59,004 nucleotides of DNA from Helicobacter anatolicus. GTDB taxonomy: Bacteria; Campylobacterota; Campylobacteria; Campylobacterales; Helicobacteraceae. The stretch lies in contig NZ_JAJTMY010000005.1 in assembly GCF_021300615.1 (NCBI RefSeq), positions 1-59,004 on the forward strand. The letters are read 5' to 3'. The notes below the pieces were generated by a model. It made no database searches and was not told the origin of the DNA. It was given only the letters and a program-made list of their open reading frames with translations. This document shows positions 42,652 to 54,258 of this stretch, one piece after another (position 1 is the first letter of the stretch; each line of letters opens with the position of its first letter). The position numbers and the translations under genes are program-made.

Positions 42652-43447
42652 GCGAAATCTCTTTTTGCAAACATGTAGTAAAATATGTGCTATATTCTTT
42701 ATCTTTTGGAATTTTTTCTAAAAATCTTTGTAAAATGGAAAAATAATCTTCCCTACTTAAAGAACCTTTTAAAAGTTCATATTTCAAATACACCCAATAA
42801 GTATTTAAAACATCACTTTGACAATAAGTTTGAATCTTTTCCATTTTTTGTGAATGTTTAAGCTTTGCATCATAATAAATACTATGCACCACATCACCGC
42901 TAATATCATATTTTCCTGGCAAGCCTAACATCTGGCAAATATCATCTAATCGCAATCCTCGTACACTTCCAAAATTCCCCAATACATCTAGCAAATCTGT
43001 GTGAAATCTCTCGCTGTAACGTTGACGATAATTGTCCCATTTATTTTTATTATATTTAGGATTATCTACTTCATAATATGTAAGGGCGGTAAGGTTATAA
43101 CGCATACTTCTTAACAAGATCGTAGGCACATCAAAATTACGCCCATTAAAGCTCACTAGCTTTGGATTTTCCTTATCCATAAAAGACAAAAATTCTTGTA
43201 AAATATGGGATTCTTCCTCTTGTTTTCCAAAATTCCCCACTTTAATAAAATTGCCATACTCATCTGCAAGCACACTAGAAATACACACAATTTTATGCAG
43301 ATACAAAGGTAAAAACTCGTTACCTGTTTTTTCTTTTTGCTCCCTAAAGGCATATTCACATAGCTCAATATCACTCAAGTCTTCTGAAAATTTTCCCCTC
43401 AAAAGCTCAACATCTGGAATCGTCTCAATATCAAAAATACAAATCAT
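42644..43447 (-). CDS. PolB-like 3'-5' exonuclease domain protein
   Basis: About 267 residues starting MICIFDIETIPDVE, the DxE metal motif of DnaQ/PolB-type exonucleases. Further motifs are LVSFNGRNFDVPTILLRSMRY (Exo II) and CQSDVLNTYWVYLKYELLKG (Exo III with Asp). This matches the family of predicted PolB-related 3'-5' exonucleases. The ATG lies only six bases after a TATAAT box, so the mRNA may be leaderless; a TTG further upstream is possible. Role in DNA repair inferred. Confidence 0.85.
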   Translation of the reverse strand: MICIFDIETIPDVELLRGKFSEDLSDIELCEYAFREQKEKTGNEFLPLYLHKIVCISSVLADEYGNFIKVGNFGKQEEESHILQEFLSFMDKENPKLVSFNGRNFDVPTILLRSMRYNLTALTYYEVDNPKYNKNKWDNYRQRYSERFHTDLLDVLGNFGSVRGLRLDDICQMLGLPGKYDISGDVVHSIYYDAKLKHSQKMEKIQTYCQSDVLNTYWVYLKYELLKGSLSREDYFSILQRFLEKIPKDKEYSTYFTTCLQKEISRG

Positions 43448-43453
43448 ATATCC

Positions 43454-43459
43454 ATTATA
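43454..43459 (-). promoter_or_regulatory. extended -10 promoter, leaderless exonuclease mRNA
   Basis: TGCTATAAT on the minus strand, with six bases (GGATAT) before the ATG. A normal 7-base distance from -10 to start would put transcription at the A of the ATG. Confidence 0.5.
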
Positions 43460-43554
43460 GCACAAGCATTAGCCTAAACCTACACTTTTCTAGCATAAAT
43501 TTTCTAATTTTCTTAAAGAATTTTTAAACTATTTAAAAATATACATTTTTTAGT

Positions 43555-43560
43555 TATAAT
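43555..43560 (+). promoter_or_regulatory. -10 box of nusA promoter
   Basis: TAGTTATAAT before the nusA start; -10 TATAAT. No clear -35 seen. A divergent promoter serves the exonuclease gene about 100 bases upstream. Confidence 0.55.
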
Positions 43561-43630
43561 ACGCCATTTCAAATGCTTCAGTTTGCTTTTTAATCCATTA
43601 AGCGCTACACAAAAAGACAAAGGAAAATCT

Positions 43631-44755
43631 ATGGAAAAAATTTTAGACATTATCGAGATTCTGGCTTACGAAAAGGGAATTCCTTATGAATTAGTGCTAG
43701 ATATTGTGAAAAACCTCATTATTAAAACCGCAAAACAAGAAATTGGGGAAGATATTGATTATAGTGTAGAAGAAAATCAAAAAGAAAAAACCCTAAAACT
43801 TGTACATAATGTTTTAGTTTGCCAAGATAATGATCCAATTCTCATACAAGACAAGGCAAATCATATAAGTCTCAGTGAAGCAAAAAAAATTGATTCTTCT
43901 CTTAGTATTGGAGATATTATAAAATCTGAACTCACTTTAGAAAATATGAGTCGTAGCGCAGTTAATAAAATCTTTCAAGATTTAGAATATCACCTCCAAA
44001 GAAGTATGGAAGATCAACTTTTTAAATCTTTTAAAGAAAGAATTGGAAAACTTGTAAATGGTGTTGTGCTTAACGTAGATGAAGCACAAAATACTTTTAT
44101 AGAAATCAACGATATTCGCGCCATTCTTCCACTAAAAAACCGCATCAAAGGTGAAAAATTTAAAACAGGTGATAATGTCCAAGCAATTTTAAATTTTGTC
44201 AAAATGGATAAAAATGGTATTTATCTTGAACTCTCACGCACTACACCAAAAATGCTAGAAGAACTCCTTGCGTTAGAAGTACCAGAAATCAAAGATGGCG
44301 AGGTTAGTATTTTTAAATCTGCAAGAATCCCAGGAGTACGCTCCAAAGTCGCTGTCCACACCTCAAATCCAAAAATTGATCCTATCGGCTCTACAGTGGG
44401 CGTCAAAGGTGTGAGAATTAATGCTGTAGGTAAGCAGCTAAATGGCGAAGATATTGATTGTGTTGAATATTCTGAAGTCCCTGAAATCTTTATAACAAAA
44501 GCCCTCTCTCCTGCAAATATTATTAGTGTGCAAATCAAACAAGATGAAGAAAAAGCAAAAGTTAAACTCATGTCAGATCAAAAAAGCCGTGCAATTGGTA
44601 AAAATGGTGTAAATATCCGACTAGTTTCCATGCTCACAGGATATAATATTGAAATTGAGGAGATTGAAAATAAAGAATCTGATGCCACTAAAGAAAATAG
44701 TACCAATACCGCAAAACTAGGGGCAGATGCTTTAGAATCTCTTTTTAAAAGCTAA
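43631..44755 (+). CDS. nusA: transcription termination/antitermination factor NusA
   Basis: A 374-residue RNA polymerase-binding factor. The order is an N-terminal domain (EILAYEKGIPYELVLDIVKNLI), an S1 RNA-binding domain (LVNGVVLNVDEAQNTFIEIN), and two KH domains (IDPIGSTVGVKGVRINAV and KAKVKLMSDQKSRAIGKNGVNIRLVSMLTGYNIEI). The acidic repeats of E. coli NusA are absent, as in this group. I start at ATG 43631 with AAAGGA just before; a longer frame runs 16 codons upstream. Confidence 0.94.
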   Translation: MEKILDIIEILAYEKGIPYELVLDIVKNLIIKTAKQEIGEDIDYSVEENQKEKTLKLVHNVLVCQDNDPILIQDKANHISLSEAKKIDSSLSIGDIIKSELTLENMSRSAVNKIFQDLEYHLQRSMEDQLFKSFKERIGKLVNGVVLNVDEAQNTFIEINDIRAILPLKNRIKGEKFKTGDNVQAILNFVKMDKNGIYLELSRTTPKMLEELLALEVPEIKDGEVSIFKSARIPGVRSKVAVHTSNPKIDPIGSTVGVKGVRINAVGKQLNGEDIDCVEYSEVPEIFITKALSPANIISVQIKQDEEKAKVKLMSDQKSRAIGKNGVNIRLVSMLTGYNIEIEEIENKESDATKENSTNTAKLGADALESLFKS

Positions 44756-44809
44756 ATCTTCCCTCTTAGGATACCTGTATCAAATATCAAAAAATAAATT
44801 TACTAAAAA

Positions 44810-44831
44810 GTGATGCTTTGCATAGCATCAC
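44810..44831 (-). terminator. terminator of flgG
   Basis: GTGATGCT and AGCATCAC form an 8-bp stem with a 6-base loop. On the minus strand it is followed by CTTTTTAGTAAATTTATTTTT, the right layout for flgG transcripts. On the plus strand only A-rich sequence follows, so it would be weak for nusA. Confidence 0.75.
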
Positions 44832-44869
44832 AAAAAATTTAAACTTAGAATCAAAAGCCTAAATTAATC

Positions 44870-45658
44870 TTATCTCTTTAAGCTATTAACAGTTTGCAAC
44901 ATTGCATCAGCAGTTTGGATGGATTTAGAATTTGCTTCATATGCCCTCTGTCCTGTAATAAGATCTGTCATTTCTTCTACCAATCTTACATTACTAAGCT
45001 CCAAAAATCCTTGTTTAATTTGTCCCATACCATTGGTCCCTGCAACCCCTACAATAGGGGCACCTGAAGCATTTGTATTTAAATAGAGATTGTCCCCCAA
45101 ACTATGCAATCCCGCAGGGTTAATAAAATTTGCAAGTTCAATTTGTCCAACCACATTACTAGCCCCCTGATTCCCCTGCACCACACTCACAGTACCATCA
45201 TTTCCAATGTTAATTTGTGTTGCGTCCTGAGGAATCGCAATTTGTGGGATAACAGCATACCCCTCAGAAGTAACAAGATTTCCATTATCATCAAGCTTAA
45301 AATTTCCACTTCTTGTATAAGCAGTCGTCCCATCAGGAAGTTGTACTTGAAAAAACCCCTTACCTGTAATTGCTACATCTAGATTATTTTCTGTTTCTTT
45401 TGGACTACCTTGAGAAAACATTTTTGTAATCGCACCTGCACGCACACCAAGCCCCACTTCAATACCGGTAGGTGATAGCGTTGTTTCACTTGTCGCTGTC
45501 CCTGCGTATTGCAAACTTTGATAAAACAAGTCATTAAATTCTGCTCTTTGTTTTTTATACCCTGCGGTATTAACATTAGCAATATTATTTGAAGTCGTAT
45601 CAATTTGTAATTGTTGCCCCAGCATTCCTGTAGTTGCTGAATATAAAGAACGCATCAT
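44870..45658 (-). CDS. flgG: flagellar distal rod protein FlgG
   Basis: A 262-residue distal rod protein starting MMRSLYSATTGMLGQQ with SNNIANVNTAGYKKQRAEF, and ending VRLVEEMTDLITGQRAYEANSKSIQTADAMLQTVNSLKR. It is the same length as H. pylori FlgG2 (HP1585). I begin at ATG 45658, with AAGGA eight bases upstream, not the TTG two codons before. A sigma-54 promoter is immediately upstream. Confidence 0.96.
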   Translation of the reverse strand: MMRSLYSATTGMLGQQLQIDTTSNNIANVNTAGYKKQRAEFNDLFYQSLQYAGTATSETTLSPTGIEVGLGVRAGAITKMFSQGSPKETENNLDVAITGKGFFQVQLPDGTTAYTRSGNFKLDDNGNLVTSEGYAVIPQIAIPQDATQINIGNDGTVSVVQGNQGASNVVGQIELANFINPAGLHSLGDNLYLNTNASGAPIVGVAGTNGMGQIKQGFLELSNVRLVEEMTDLITGQRAYEANSKSIQTADAMLQTVNSLKR

Positions 45659-45695
45659 TTGCAAAATCCTTAAAATTAATTTCTCAAAAAATTAA

Positions 45696-45710
45696 GCAAA
45701 AAGGATTCCA
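45696..45710 (-). promoter_or_regulatory. sigma-54 promoter of flgG
   Basis: TGGAAT-CCTTT-TTGC on the minus strand matches -24/-12 and the flgB and flgE promoters. It begins two bases after the end of fecE. Confidence 0.85.
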
Positions 45711-45711
45711 T

Positions 45712-46476
45712 TCAATAAGTTACAAGGATTCTATCTTCTAATCTTAACACTTCAATAGGCATATCATAAAGCAAAGACAAAGTCGTGCTTTTTATCCCAT
45801 CCTCTACACTACCCTCATAAATTTTTTTACCATTTTTCAAAAAAACTACCCCATCTGCATACAAACATACTAAATTAGGATCATGAATATTCATCAATAC
45901 ACAAAGTCCACGCTTTTTAATCTGCTCTTTCAAAACCTTAAAAAATATAAATTGATTTTTTAAATCAAGCCACGCGGTAGGTTCATCAAGCAATAAAACT
46001 CTAGATTCTTGAAACAGTGCTCTTGCTAAAAGTAGCATTTGTTTTTGTCCCCCACTTAATGTAAAAACCCCTCGCATCGCCAAATCTAAAATCCCAAGTT
46101 CCTCTAAAATCTTTTTAGCCTTGTGCTGCAATTCTTTATTTTCATGATCCAAAAAACTAGCCTGATTAATTCCACCAAGCATGACAAAATCTAGCACACT
46201 ATAATCAAATGCACAATAAAACTCCTGTGGTACAAAAGCCAAAATTTTTGATTTTTCCAAATAGTTTAAAGACAAAAAATCTTTTTCATTAAAATAAATA
46301 GCTCCACTTGAAATTGCATGCATCCCAAGGATACTTTGCATTAAAGTTGTCTTTCCACTTCCATTTGGTGCAAGAATCGCAATCAAAGAATTTGAGGGTA
46401 CTTGCAAAGAAATTTGCTCTAAAATTTTTTTACCCCATAGGGTAATGTTTAGATTTTCTAATCTAAAAATATCCAT
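45712..46476 (-). CDS. fecE: FecE-type ABC transporter ATP-binding protein
   Basis: About 254 residues of an ABC ATPase for iron-siderophore, heme or B12-type uptake. Walker A is LAPNGSGKTTLMQ near residue 36, the signature TLSGGQKQMLLLARAL, and Walker B VLLLDEPTAWLDL. I use ATG 46476 because AGGA lies seven bases before and it overlaps the fecD stop (TGATG); TTG one codon upstream is possible. It is paired with fecD. No periplasmic binding protein or receptor is adjacent. Confidence 0.9.
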   Translation of the reverse strand: MDIFRLENLNITLWGKKILEQISLQVPSNSLIAILAPNGSGKTTLMQSILGMHAISSGAIYFNEKDFLSLNYLEKSKILAFVPQEFYCAFDYSVLDFVMLGGINQASFLDHENKELQHKAKKILEELGILDLAMRGVFTLSGGQKQMLLLARALFQESRVLLLDEPTAWLDLKNQFIFFKVLKEQIKKRGLCVLMNIHDPNLVCLYADGVVFLKNGKKIYEGSVEDGIKSTTLSLLYDMPIEVLRLEDRILVTY

Positions 46477-47459
46477 CAAAATGTCCTAGATTTATGTGTT
46501 AAAATCAAAAATACTAAAAACAAAGGTGCACCAACAATGGCAGAGATTGCACCAACAGGCAAATCATTTGTACTTAAATTTTTCGCACAAAAATCCATCA
46601 ACAACAAAACAAATCCCCCCATAAATATGCTAGCCGGCAATAATTTTATCAAATTTGCCCCTACAAGTATCCGCACAAAATGTGGCACAATCAAACCAAT
46701 CCAACCAATTGTCCCGCTTACACTCACAGCAATGCCACACATAAGCCCCACCAAAAAAATACACACTGTACGCAAAAAAACAGGATTTACCCCTAAGCTT
46801 TTACTCTCAATATCGTTAAGTGCAAGTGCATTTAATTGAAAACGCAATAAAAAAAGTGGCAAAAACCCCAATAAAATTACAATAAATACAAGTCCCACAT
46901 CTCTCCAAGTAGCCAAAGAAACACTCCCTAGTAGCCAAATTGCGATGGCTTGTGCCTTATCTGGTGTGACAAAATATTTTATCAAACCTGCCAAAGCACT
47001 CAAGAGTGAAGATAAAACAATCCCTACAAGAATCAAAGACACAGGTGTCTTACTTGTAAATCGTGAAAAAAATACAATAGCAAATACCGCACCCACTGCA
47101 CCAAAAAATGCAAAAAACCCTAAAAATTCTTGAGAGAATATTCCAATACAAACTGCACACCCAAATGCTGCACCTGATGAAACTCCTAATAAATACGGAT
47201 CTACCAAAGGATTACGAAAAATATTTTGCATAATCACACCACTGCCTGATAAAATCATTCCCACCCCAATGGCCAAAAAAATTCTAGGCAATCGCACTTC
47301 ATATAAAATCAAACCATCTGTATTTAATGCTTCTTGATATAAAAAATGTGTGAAAATATTTTGGATTCCTTGTTTATAATCAATACTAGAACGATCGAAA
47401 AAAAATACCAAAATAAGTGTAAAAATTGGAATAAAATAAAATAAAATGCGTTTTAGCAC
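46476..47459 (-). CDS. fecD: FecCD-family permease
   Basis: A 327-residue membrane protein with about ten helices. FecCD-family segments include [46 protein letters not shown] and [16 protein letters not shown]. It moves a metal-chelate or corrinoid with FecE. The start is GTG, overlapping the gpsA stop, with AGGA nearby. H. pylori has the same fecD-fecE pair (HP0889-HP0888). Confidence 0.9.
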   Translation of the reverse strand: MLKRILFYFIPIFTLILVFFFDRSSIDYKQGIQNIFTHFLYQEALNTDGLILYEVRLPRIFLAIGVGMILSGSGVIMQNIFRNPLVDPYLLGVSSGAAFGCAVCIGIFSQEFLGFFAFFGAVGAVFAIVFFSRFTSKTPVSLILVGIVLSSLLSALAGLIKYFVTPDKAQAIAIWLLGSVSLATWRDVGLVFIVILLGFLPLFLLRFQLNALALNDIESKSLGVNPVFLRTVCIFLVGLMCGIAVSVSGTIGWIGLIVPHFVRILVGANLIKLLPASIFMGGFVLLLMDFCAKNLSTNDLPVGAISAIVGAPLFLVFLILTHKSRTF

Positions 47460-48370
47460 ATCAAATTCCTAAGACTTTGTTGTGGAGAACTCTGCTTTTT
47501 TAGAATTTTGAAAATTTCTTGCGCAATAGGAATATAAATCCCTTTTTTTTCTGCAATTTTTACAAGTGCTTCTGTAGTTTTTACCCCCTCAGCAACTTCA
47601 CCAATTTCAAATAAAATTTCTTCGATATCTTTATTTTGTGCTAAAGCAATCCCTACACGATAATTTCTTGAAAGTTTTGAACTTGCTGTCAAAAATAAAT
47701 CTCCTGCGCCAGATAATCCCAAAAAAGTTTCCATATGTGCACCAAAAACCGCACCAAAACGATGCATCTCTACCAAACCCCTTGCAAGCAAAGATGCTCT
47801 TGCATTATTTCCTAATTGCAATCCATCACAAACGCCACTAGCAATTGCAATAACATTTTTATAAGCCCCTGCAATTTCACCACCAATAACATCTTGTTCA
47901 ATATAAGTTTTAATAAAATCTGGCATACATTGTGCAAAAATTTTGGCGACTTCTTTATTATTGCTATGAATAGAAAGCGCAGAAGATTGTCCTTGCAGCA
48001 CTTCTGCAGCAAAAGAAGGTCCTGCTAAAAAACATAAATTTGTAGAATCTAAAAATTCTTGTGCAATATCACTTACAAAAGCTCCACTCTCTACCTCTAT
48101 CCCCTTACAAGCAAAAAGCATTTTAATATTTTTTGGTAGCAAACAACTTTCAAACCATCCACGCAATGCAGATGTAGTAATTGCATTAACAAATAAATCC
48201 GCCTTTAGAGATTCTTGAAAATCCACTTGCACAACAGGAGAGGGGCATTGTAATAAAGAAAGCTTTTCTTTTAGATTCTGTCTTGAAACAATAAAAACCT
48301 CATTTTTATGAGAAAGCGCAAAAGCCAATGCCCTGCCCCAAGCACCTCCGCCAAAAACCGCTATTCTCAA
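47453..48370 (-). CDS. gpsA: glycerol-3-phosphate dehydrogenase [NAD(P)+]
   Basis: A 305-residue enzyme making sn-glycerol 3-phosphate for phospholipids. It starts with the nucleotide loop [16 protein letters not shown], carries [61 protein letters not shown] with the catalytic Lys, and [16 protein letters not shown]. Length is slightly short of E. coli (339) but typical here. It is first of a gpsA-fecD-fecE run; the link is only positional. Confidence 0.95.
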   Translation of the reverse strand: MRIAVFGGGAWGRALAFALSHKNEVFIVSRQNLKEKLSLLQCPSPVVQVDFQESLKADLFVNAITTSALRGWFESCLLPKNIKMLFACKGIEVESGAFVSDIAQEFLDSTNLCFLAGPSFAAEVLQGQSSALSIHSNNKEVAKIFAQCMPDFIKTYIEQDVIGGEIAGAYKNVIAIASGVCDGLQLGNNARASLLARGLVEMHRFGAVFGAHMETFLGLSGAGDLFLTASSKLSRNYRVGIALAQNKDIEEILFEIGEVAEGVKTTEALVKIAEKKGIYIPIAQEIFKILKKQSSPQQSLRNLMC

Positions 48371-48380
48371 AACAACCTCC

Positions 48381-49040
48381 TTATTTTAATGTTTTTAACC
48401 AATCTTTAAAAATTACAATTTCTTTATTTTGTTCTTTAATAATGTCTTCTGCAAATTTCTTTACTTTAGCATTTTTACTAACTTTTAAAATCTGCTCGGA
48501 AGCTATGATTGCACCTTGATGATGCGAAATCATAGCAAGTACAAAATCTTTATCTACATCTCCACTAGGCTTGACTTTTGCCATTTCTTGCATCATCATA
48601 TCCATAGCTTCTTTTGCTTCTTTATTAAATGCTTCATAATTTATACTTACTTCATTATCTAAAGAAGTTAAAACCTTCTCAAAAGCCCTAATCTCTTCTT
48701 CTTGTGTTTTGATAATATTTTTTGCAATTTCTCTTATTTTTTTATTTTGAGAATATTTTAACAATGCTTGAGAAGAAAAAATTGCTCCTTGATGATGCGG
48801 AATCATGTTTAACAAAAAGTCTCTATCAACATTCTTACTTTCCACCCATTTGTCACACATCATTGGTGCATGCATCAAATTAAGAATCTCCTCTGAAGGA
48901 TTTTTCTGCTTTTCTTTCATGACAACAACAGGACATTTTAGTTGTGTAGATTTCATATGTGCATGATGATTATGATGTCCATTTTGCGCATATGCCATTA
49001 CACAAAACAACCCTAAAGTTAACATCATTCTTTTTTGCAT
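48381..49040 (-). CDS. secreted DUF305 (ferritin-like, His/Met-rich) protein
   Basis: A 219-residue protein with a signal peptide ([13 protein letters not shown]) and a His-rich N-terminal stretch ([11 protein letters not shown]). It has two DUF305 repeats, each with M-I-x-H-H-Q-G-A-I: [15 protein letters not shown] and [16 protein letters not shown], predicting two helical pairs that could bind copper or another metal. The ATG follows AAGGAGTCTTT. Biological role unknown; metal handling is a reasonable inference. Confidence 0.85.
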   Translation of the reverse strand: MQKRMMLTLGLFCVMAYAQNGHHNHHAHMKSTQLKCPVVVMKEKQKNPSEEILNLMHAPMMCDKWVESKNVDRDFLLNMIPHHQGAIFSSQALLKYSQNKKIREIAKNIIKTQEEEIRAFEKVLTSLDNEVSINYEAFNKEAKEAMDMMMQEMAKVKPSGDVDKDFVLAMISHHQGAIIASEQILKVSKNAKVKKFAEDIIKEQNKEIVIFKDWLKTLK

Positions 49041-49177
49041 AAAGACTCCTTAAGTTTATTTTTGATCCAAAATTATAACTAATAAACATAATAAAAACCC
49101 AAAACACCATTTTTTACGCTATAGTCGTTGCTTTTTTTGGTAGAATTTAGACTAAAAATTTTGCAAGGGTAGTTATT

Positions 49178-51745
<2,568 letters not shown>

Positions 51746-51749
<4 letters not shown>

Positions 51750-52348
51750 GACATTTATTTTCAGTATTTCTACTTTTTATTTTTATACTTAATGCTAGAG
51801 AAAATCCCTTTGAATCCGCAATCAATCCTAACATGGATTCTAATCGCGACCCCAGTGAAATCAAAAAAACTTTTGAAAGTTTTGATTTCAAACTCCCTTC
51901 TACTGCAAGAATTCTTAAAGAAATTAAAGTTGTTTATCAAAATCTCAATGGGGGTTTGGAAGAAAAAACCCTACAGATTGATAAAAGTATTGATTGGCAC
52001 TATCCTATTGCTATCACACAAAAAGATGCAAAAATCAATGAAAGTGAGGACACGCAATATTTTTCTGCAAAAAAAATTATCTTTTTTGCCAAAGACAATA
52101 AACTCTACATCACCACAAAACGCACAATGAAGCGCAATTTTATCTTGCCTGAACCTTTTAGAATTGTTATCGATTTTAGTAAGGATGCCGTTGATGCTGA
52201 TGAGCTTTTAGAACTCAAACAAAAATATTTTTCCTCTATCTTTTTAAATGCACATAAGGATTTTTTCCGTGCTTATATCACATTAGATGGTCGCTATAAA
52301 TATTCTATAACTTCTAATGATGATGGCTATATTCTAAGTGTGCAATAA
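51746..52348 (+). CDS. AMIN-domain protein
   Basis: A 200-residue protein with a signal peptide (MRHLFSVFLLFIFILNA) and, from about residue 85, an AMIN-type beta-rich domain: the strands KIIFFAKDNKLYITTKRTM, PEPFRIVIDFSK and FRAYITLDGRYKYSITSNDDGYILSV. AMIN domains target periplasmic amidases or other proteins to peptidoglycan, but no amidase domain follows. It overlaps the preceding gene (ATGA) and aroK. Confidence 0.75.
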
Positions 52349-52841
52349 TCTCGTTCTTATCGGTTTTATGGGCTCTGGAAAAAGCACTATAGGAAAAAAA
52401 TTAAGCACTCTACTTGATTATAAATTTATTGATTCGGACTGCTTTATTGAAAAAAAAGAGGGGCGTAAAATTTCAGAAATTTTTCAAACAAATGGAGAGA
52501 AATATTTCCGGAATCTAGAAAAAGAATTCATTCAAAGCCATAGACAAAATTCCTATAGTGTCATTGCTACAGGCGGAGGTATGCCCATTTATAATGACAT
52601 CACACAAATGGGTTATATCATTTATCTTAAAGCAGATTTTAATATAATCCAAAAACGCATAGAAGATTCCCACACAAGACCACTTTTTGCAGATTTAAAC
52701 AAGGCCTATGCACTTTTTTTACAACGCCAAAAAATTTATGAAAAAACTTGCAATCTCATTATTAATGCAAACAACCCCTTGCAAAAAATCTTACAAGATA
52801 TTATGCTGCAAATAAAAACAAATCAAAATAATAAATCATGA
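52338..52841 (+). CDS. aroK: shikimate kinase
   Basis: A 167-residue kinase that phosphorylates shikimate in aromatic amino-acid synthesis. Walker A is LIGFMGSGKSTIGKKL at residues 7-22, with DSDCFIEKKEGRKISEIF, GEKYFRNLE, the shikimate-site SVIATGGGMP, and EDSHTRPLFADL (lid). The start is GTG at 52338, inside the AMIN gene end. It is the last gene of the recA-aroK run, as HP0157. Confidence 0.95.
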   Translation: MCNNLVLIGFMGSGKSTIGKKLSTLLDYKFIDSDCFIEKKEGRKISEIFQTNGEKYFRNLEKEFIQSHRQNSYSVIATGGGMPIYNDITQMGYIIYLKADFNIIQKRIEDSHTRPLFADLNKAYALFLQRQKIYEKTCNLIINANNPLQKILQDIMLQIKTNQNNKS

Positions 52842-52872
52842 AAAACTAATTGTATAAATGTATAAAAGATAA

Positions 52873-52977
52873 ACCCTCCTCCAGATACTTACGGCACATA
52901 ACAAATATAAGTGCTCTGCTATGTTCCCATCCTGAAGCTTTGCCTATAAATGCTATTGCATAAGTCTGAAGAAAGGC
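52873..52977 (-). ncRNA. ffs: signal recognition particle RNA
   Basis: On the minus strand the gap after aroK folds as a single long hairpin. The apex reads CAGG-ATG-GGAA-CAT-AGCAG, the universal SRP pattern CAGG-NNN-GGAA-NNN-AGCAG with a GGAA tetraloop and A-T/T-A/G-C closing pairs. The 5' end GCCTTTCTTCAGA pairs along its length with TCTGGAGGAGGGT at the 3' end, closing the stem with several G-T pairs. The length of about 105 bases fits a 4.5S-type RNA, which with Ffh targets membrane proteins. A TATAAT promoter sits seven bases before. Confidence 0.88.
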
Positions 52978-52983
52978 AAAAAA

Positions 52984-52989
52984 ATTATA
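52984..52989 (-). promoter_or_regulatory. extended -10 promoter of ffs
   Basis: TATGCTATAAT on the minus strand, seven bases before the predicted 5' G of the SRP RNA. The remaining 52990-53250 region before metN holds no gene or riboswitch I can recognise. Confidence 0.65.
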
Positions 52990-53250
52990 GCATATTTTTC
53001 TATTTTCTCCCCTATAAAATACAAAAAGCACAGACCCATGCAAAAATATGCATTTTAATTCACACTACTCATCACACCACCAAAAAAATAAAAAGACACA
53101 CTCATATTCCATAATATTCCCCATAAAATCACTCTCCTTATGCCCTACATAAAATTATCTACAATCATTCACATAAAATATAAATTATATAAACACATAT
53201 TGTATTTACTTTATTTAATTAAAATCCTCAATATTTATCAGGAGCTAATT

Positions 53251-54258
53251 GTGATAGAACTAAAAAATATTCAAAAAACCTATCCCAATGGATTTTGCGC
53301 GATTAAAAATCTTAATTTACAAATCCAAAAAGGTGATATTTATGGCATTATTGGTTATTCTGGTGCCGGAAAATCTACTCTTATCCGCCTTATCAATCGC
53401 CTTGAAGAACCCACAAATGGAGAGGTTTTGATTAATAATACAAATATTCTTAATTTAAATCCTAAAGCTCTACAAAAACAACGCCAAAAAATTGGCATGA
53501 TTTTCCAACATTTCAATCTTTTAAGTAGAAAAAATGTTTTTGATAATATTGCTTTTGCTCTACAAATTGCAGGTTGGAAAAAAGAAGAATGCGCTCAACG
53601 CGTCTTAGAATTATTGGACCTAGTAGGACTAAAAGATAAAAAAGATTTCTACCCCAATCAACTAAGTGGCGGGCAAAAGCAACGCGTTGCCATCGCTAGG
53701 GCCCTTGCAAATCACCCACAAATCTTGCTTTGTGATGAAGCTACAAGTGCACTAGATACAAAAACTACCCAATCAATCCTAGCCCTACTTAAAGATATCC
53801 AACAAAAAATGTCTCTTACCATCGTTTTAATCACGCACCAAATCGAAGTGGTTCGTGCAATTTGCAATAAAGTATGCGTAATTAATAAAGGTGAAATTAT
53901 TGAGGAAGGTGAGGTAGCCAAAATTCTCTCACACCCTAAACACCAAATCACACAAGAACTTGTCGCAACAATGCCGCATAAAAAAAATCAAGATTATTTA
54001 CAATTTCTCCCTGATTCTGCAAATCTTTATGAACTTATATTTATCAATGAAGCAAAAGATTCTCCTATTATCTCTCAAGCTCTACAAAAATTCAAAGTAA
54101 CTTTTAATATCCATTTTGCAGACTTTAATACCCTTCCTTCGCAATCTTTTGGCAGAATGATTTTGGATATTCAGGGGGAAGAAATAGAAGAAGCACTCGC
54201 TTTTATCCGTGCACAAAATGTAGAAATAGAATCCATTCAAAGGAAAAATAATGATTGA
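53251..54258 (+). CDS. metN: methionine ABC transporter ATP-binding protein
   Basis: About 335 residues: ABC domain with Walker A GYSGAGKSTLIRLINRLEEP near residue 35, signature LSGGQKQRVAIARAL, Walker B ILLCDEATSALD, and a C-terminal NIL-type methionine-sensing domain (residues 250-335, with PIISQALQKFKVTFNIHFADFN). The GTG start is chosen because AGGAG lies six bases upstream; a longer frame to 53140 adds an AT-rich, non-homologous stretch. Together with metI and metQ it imports D/L-methionine. Confidence 0.94.
   Translation: MIELKNIQKTYPNGFCAIKNLNLQIQKGDIYGIIGYSGAGKSTLIRLINRLEEPTNGEVLINNTNILNLNPKALQKQRQKIGMIFQHFNLLSRKNVFDNIAFALQIAGWKKEECAQRVLELLDLVGLKDKKDFYPNQLSGGQKQRVAIARALANHPQILLCDEATSALDTKTTQSILALLKDIQQKMSLTIVLITHQIEVVRAICNKVCVINKGEIIEEGEVAKILSHPKHQITQELVATMPHKKNQDYLQFLPDSANLYELIFINEAKDSPIISQALQKFKVTFNIHFADFNTLPSQSFGRMILDIQGEEIEEALAFIRAQNVEIESIQRKNND

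Noticed and set aside
52846-53043. 65-codon open frame on the minus strand after aroK
   Set aside because: It lies over the SRP RNA and its promoter, has no ribosome site and no family likeness.
53043-53250. Possible SAM or methionine riboswitch before metN
   Set aside because: I find none of the conserved SAM-I/II aptamer sequences; the region is only AT-rich.
53140-53250. N-terminal extension of metN by 37 codons
   Set aside because: AT-rich, lacks family similarity, and the GTG at 53251 has an AGGAG at the right distance.
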